A stretch of DNA of 64,000 nt from positions 18,194,759 to 18,258,758 of the forward strand of contig CM047428.1 of the NCBI GenBank assembly GCA_026168455.1. Direction: 5' to 3'. The translations under genes were made by a program, and so were the position numbers. Source of the DNA: Theocolax elegans (Eukaryota > Arthropoda > Insecta > Hymenoptera > Cerocephalidae). Below, piece after piece: positions 61,243-64,000 of this stretch (the first letter of the stretch is position 1; each line of letters begins with the position of its first letter). Below the pieces are notes generated by a model. The model ran no database searches and had not been told where the DNA came from. It saw only the letters and a list, made by a program, of their open reading frames with translations.

Positions 61243-63339
61243 CCACCTAATACCGTATAATTTTCAGCTTTCGTTATTAGATTTTTCAGTGTTAAACAGA
61301 TTAAATTTTCGATATCATAATTCACTCGCGAGAGATCGTTCAAATCGATTTGAATGCTCATTTATTTTTCCGCATCCAATATGTATACAAAAAGATAATA
61401 TATTCACCTTTTTTTTTAAAAAATTGTAAAATAATATTTGGAATTAATAAATGAATATTGTATCAATAAATCAATATGTACAAAATTGTATTTTTAGCAT
61501 TGCTAAAATTCAAATTGGTACAACAAAAGATATATTATGGAAATACATTAATAAAAGCATTAAAAATATATTAAAAACTTGATATCAATAAGATTAATGT
61601 TTCCACGCCTTGAATTGAATATCAAATAATTCACTTAAATAAGATTATAAGGGAGCTTCATTATTTCTCAAAAGAATAATGAACTCCCAAAAATATATTC
61701 ATACCGGCGGTGCTACAAAATTATCTCTCGCTGTATATATATATATATATATATTCATCCCTTGAATTTATAAGACAATGAGAAAAGAAGAAAAAATTAC
61801 ATCAAGACAACCAGAATACATAGTATTCTCTAGAAACGTCGCCGCAAAGTCAAACTAAACTTGAAAGAGAGAAAGAGAGAGTATATATATAAGAAGACAT
61901 TGGTTGGCGCGCTGGGTCGCGATGTGCTCAAAAGATGGAACGAGGAAGAAGAAGAAGGAGGAGAAGAAGAAGAAGAAGACGACGAAGGCGAAAGGAATGA
62001 GAGAGACAGAGGGGAGGCTCATCAAAGAGGCATTGAACCCGCAGATATTCCGCGTGCTCGCGCTCGTGCGGACCACCGTGTTCATATATATATATGTATG
62101 CACATACGTGCGCGCGTTTGCACCTACATACCTCTATCCCCACTCAAATCGTTCGATGCAAATCGTCCAGCCGCTTTACGACACAACCTGCGGCCTGAAA
62201 TTCGATGGGCCTCGATAAATAAATATGGATATTACGCCTCGTAAAACCCGCGCCTAGACGTTGCCCGGGCTTTATTGCAATGATGCCTTCTTCGTTAGAG
62301 AATCCCTTTTCGCACTGTCTCTCTTCTTTCCTTGCTTTACTTATATATTCCCTTTTATTTTTTTAACGATTCAGTCTCCAGTGTTTCGGCGATTATTTTT
62401 TTTTAGACATCAACTCGAAGATAATGTACATTTATCTTTCGCTGTATAGATTAACGATTTTTCAACACTTCAATTTTTCTTTTAAATTGCAAATTCATTT
62501 TTCAAACGTGGTTTTACAGTCTAACGGGAGTCGATCGATTTTTATCACTTTATCGAGTGATAAATTCATTTTTTATAGTAATTCAATTTCATCGCCTTTT
62601 TTTTTGTTCTCTTTGTTCCAAATTAGATTCTAGCGTTTTATTTTATAAGATTGAATAAATTCTAATTTTTACAATAGATTTTCTTTTTTTCCCGCTTATA
62701 GGCGAGAGAGAAAAAAAAGCAAGTTATTTTATAATACTATCAACGTGAGTGATTTTAAACTTTTGTAACAAAGAGTTTTTTTTTCCGTGCATTTTACATT
62801 TGCTCGAGTGTCAATGAGATGAGAGGGTAATGTACACGTTGTGTAATGGTTCCGTTGCTGCTCATTGTATGTGAATGTTATTGTTCACGAGACTCGGAAG
62901 GAGATGTGTAATTCTTGCGTGTGATATTGTAATGTTATGTGTACATTAAATTAATACATGAAAGAAGAAACCATTATATTACAATTATATTCTCACTTGT
63001 TCACGTGTATACTGAAAAAAAATTTATTATCTGTTTACTATAATAAATAAACAATTAGACAAACTGCTGGAATCATAAAAAAAAACAAACTGACAATAAG
63101 GAACTCAACTTTTAGAATAAAAGCTACAATAGCACATTCTTTGATGCTGTCTCGTATAGTTACTTCATATATTTAAATTAATTATATTTTTTAAAGTATA
63201 CGCTCAACTGTCAAATCAAATACATAGAAAATATGTAAATGTCGAGGTAAATATAGAATAATAATGCATCAAAATAATAATAAAATGTGGTTTATATGGT
63301 AAATGCCAAAAGTATTACTCAAGAGGTATCACGGTCATT

Positions 63340-63500
63340 AACCAAATAAATAAATAAATTAATAAATAATAAATAAATAAATACAGTTTTAAGAAATATT
63401 ACAGTCATTGCATAAATAATTAAACAATAGATAAAAAAAATAAACAAGCAATAGATAAACAAATATACAAAATAAATAAATATTAAATAAATAAATGAAA
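63340..63500. repeat. ATAA/AAATA imperfect repeat
   Basis: Irregular runs of AATA and AAATA units over about 160 bp. Confidence 0.85.
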
Positions 63501-64000
63501 ACAATATAAATTAATATATGGATAGAATCAATGTAAAATATTTTTTTAAAATAAAATTGTATTTAGTGGTAAATAACGAATATTTTTTACATTCTCAGTG
63601 CAAATTTCTTTCTTGATGGAAATAAATAGGATGCAATTAATAAAGAATTCAATGCACGTATCGTGTAGGACAATAAAATAAATAGGTGTGATATACACGA
63701 CGTAGACAAGTAAATCACTTTTACACGACACGGGTCGGACCTAAGACTAAACATTTTTAGTCTGCGTTTTCTTGACTATAAATTTAAATTTCCCGAATAC
63801 TAGACACAATTACACGTACACTCCTGAATGTAATTCGCGAAATTTTTGGATCTTTAGACACATTAAAATGTTGAAAGAATTTACAAAATCGTTGAAAATT
63901 CGAAATATATACCATGTGTTTAAAACTGTGAAATAGTCGTTACTTGCAATTTCTTCGAACATTAAATTATAGTTCATGCCCATCGTTAAAATTACATTGT

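Larger units (their letters stand above)
60010..64000. other. Non-coding region
   Basis: A GC-richer patch (60010-61080) carries GT, TC and CA repeats. A GAA-rich patch (61940-61990) gives Lys/Glu-rich frames. The rest is AT-rich, ending in ATAA repeats (63340-63500). I see no splice-flanked coding sequence. Confidence 0.5.

Noticed and set aside
1..64000. tRNA genes, known microRNA seeds, CRISPR arrays, telomeric TTAGG arrays
   Set aside because: I looked for tRNA T-loop motifs with a pairing acceptor, for common insect microRNA sequences and for regular spaced repeats, and found none. A covariance-model scan could still reveal weak cases.

Overview
This window looks like nuclear DNA of an insect, probably a hymenopteran (bee, ant or wasp). 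It is AT-rich and gene-poor, with many GA/TC, CA/TA and GAA microsatellites and short CpG-bearing islands. There is no prokaryotic gene organisation. Most of it reads as introns and intergenic DNA around a few isolated exons. The species call is an inference from composition only.

Layout. 1-14111: non-coding DNA with a CpG-richer, GA/TC-rich promoter-like block (5461-7180) and two foldback (long inverted repeat) elements. One foldback element (10485-12196) carries a nearly perfect 945-bp copy of its own left flank. 14112-14818: the best host coding evidence, a + strand exon with a splice acceptor, a 30-codon upstream ORF, a GA-rich leader and about 95 codons of an acidic Ser/Pro/Gly-rich N-terminus ending at a splice donor. 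15110-25757: three more foldback elements, two of one family. 25955-26008 and 28110-28148: candidate micro-exons. 29515-29582: a likely minus-strand first coding exon encoding a signal peptide. 39651-48379: a complete LTR retroelement, described below. 48384-64000: long non-coding DNA with microsatellites, one candidate recursive splice site and one weak minus-strand exon.

The most notable object is the Ty3/Gypsy-like element at 39651-48379. Its two 580-bp LTRs read as identical and are flanked by a 4-bp target duplication (TTAT). It has intact gag and protease frames joined by a textbook -1 frameshift signal: a T TTA AAC heptamer, a 7-nt spacer and a possible H-type pseudoknot. No reverse transcriptase, RNase H or integrase frame remains. 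Near the 3' end a 132-codon frame without an ATG still carries a membrane segment, like the end of an Env glycoprotein. The leader holds a signal-peptide-like mini-ORF that runs into a splice donor. The simplest reading is a young copy of an errantivirus-like element that keeps Gag-Pro but depends on another element's Pol to move.

No tRNA, rRNA, CRISPR array or known microRNA was recognised. Everything rests on reading the sequence by eye, without alignments or database searches.
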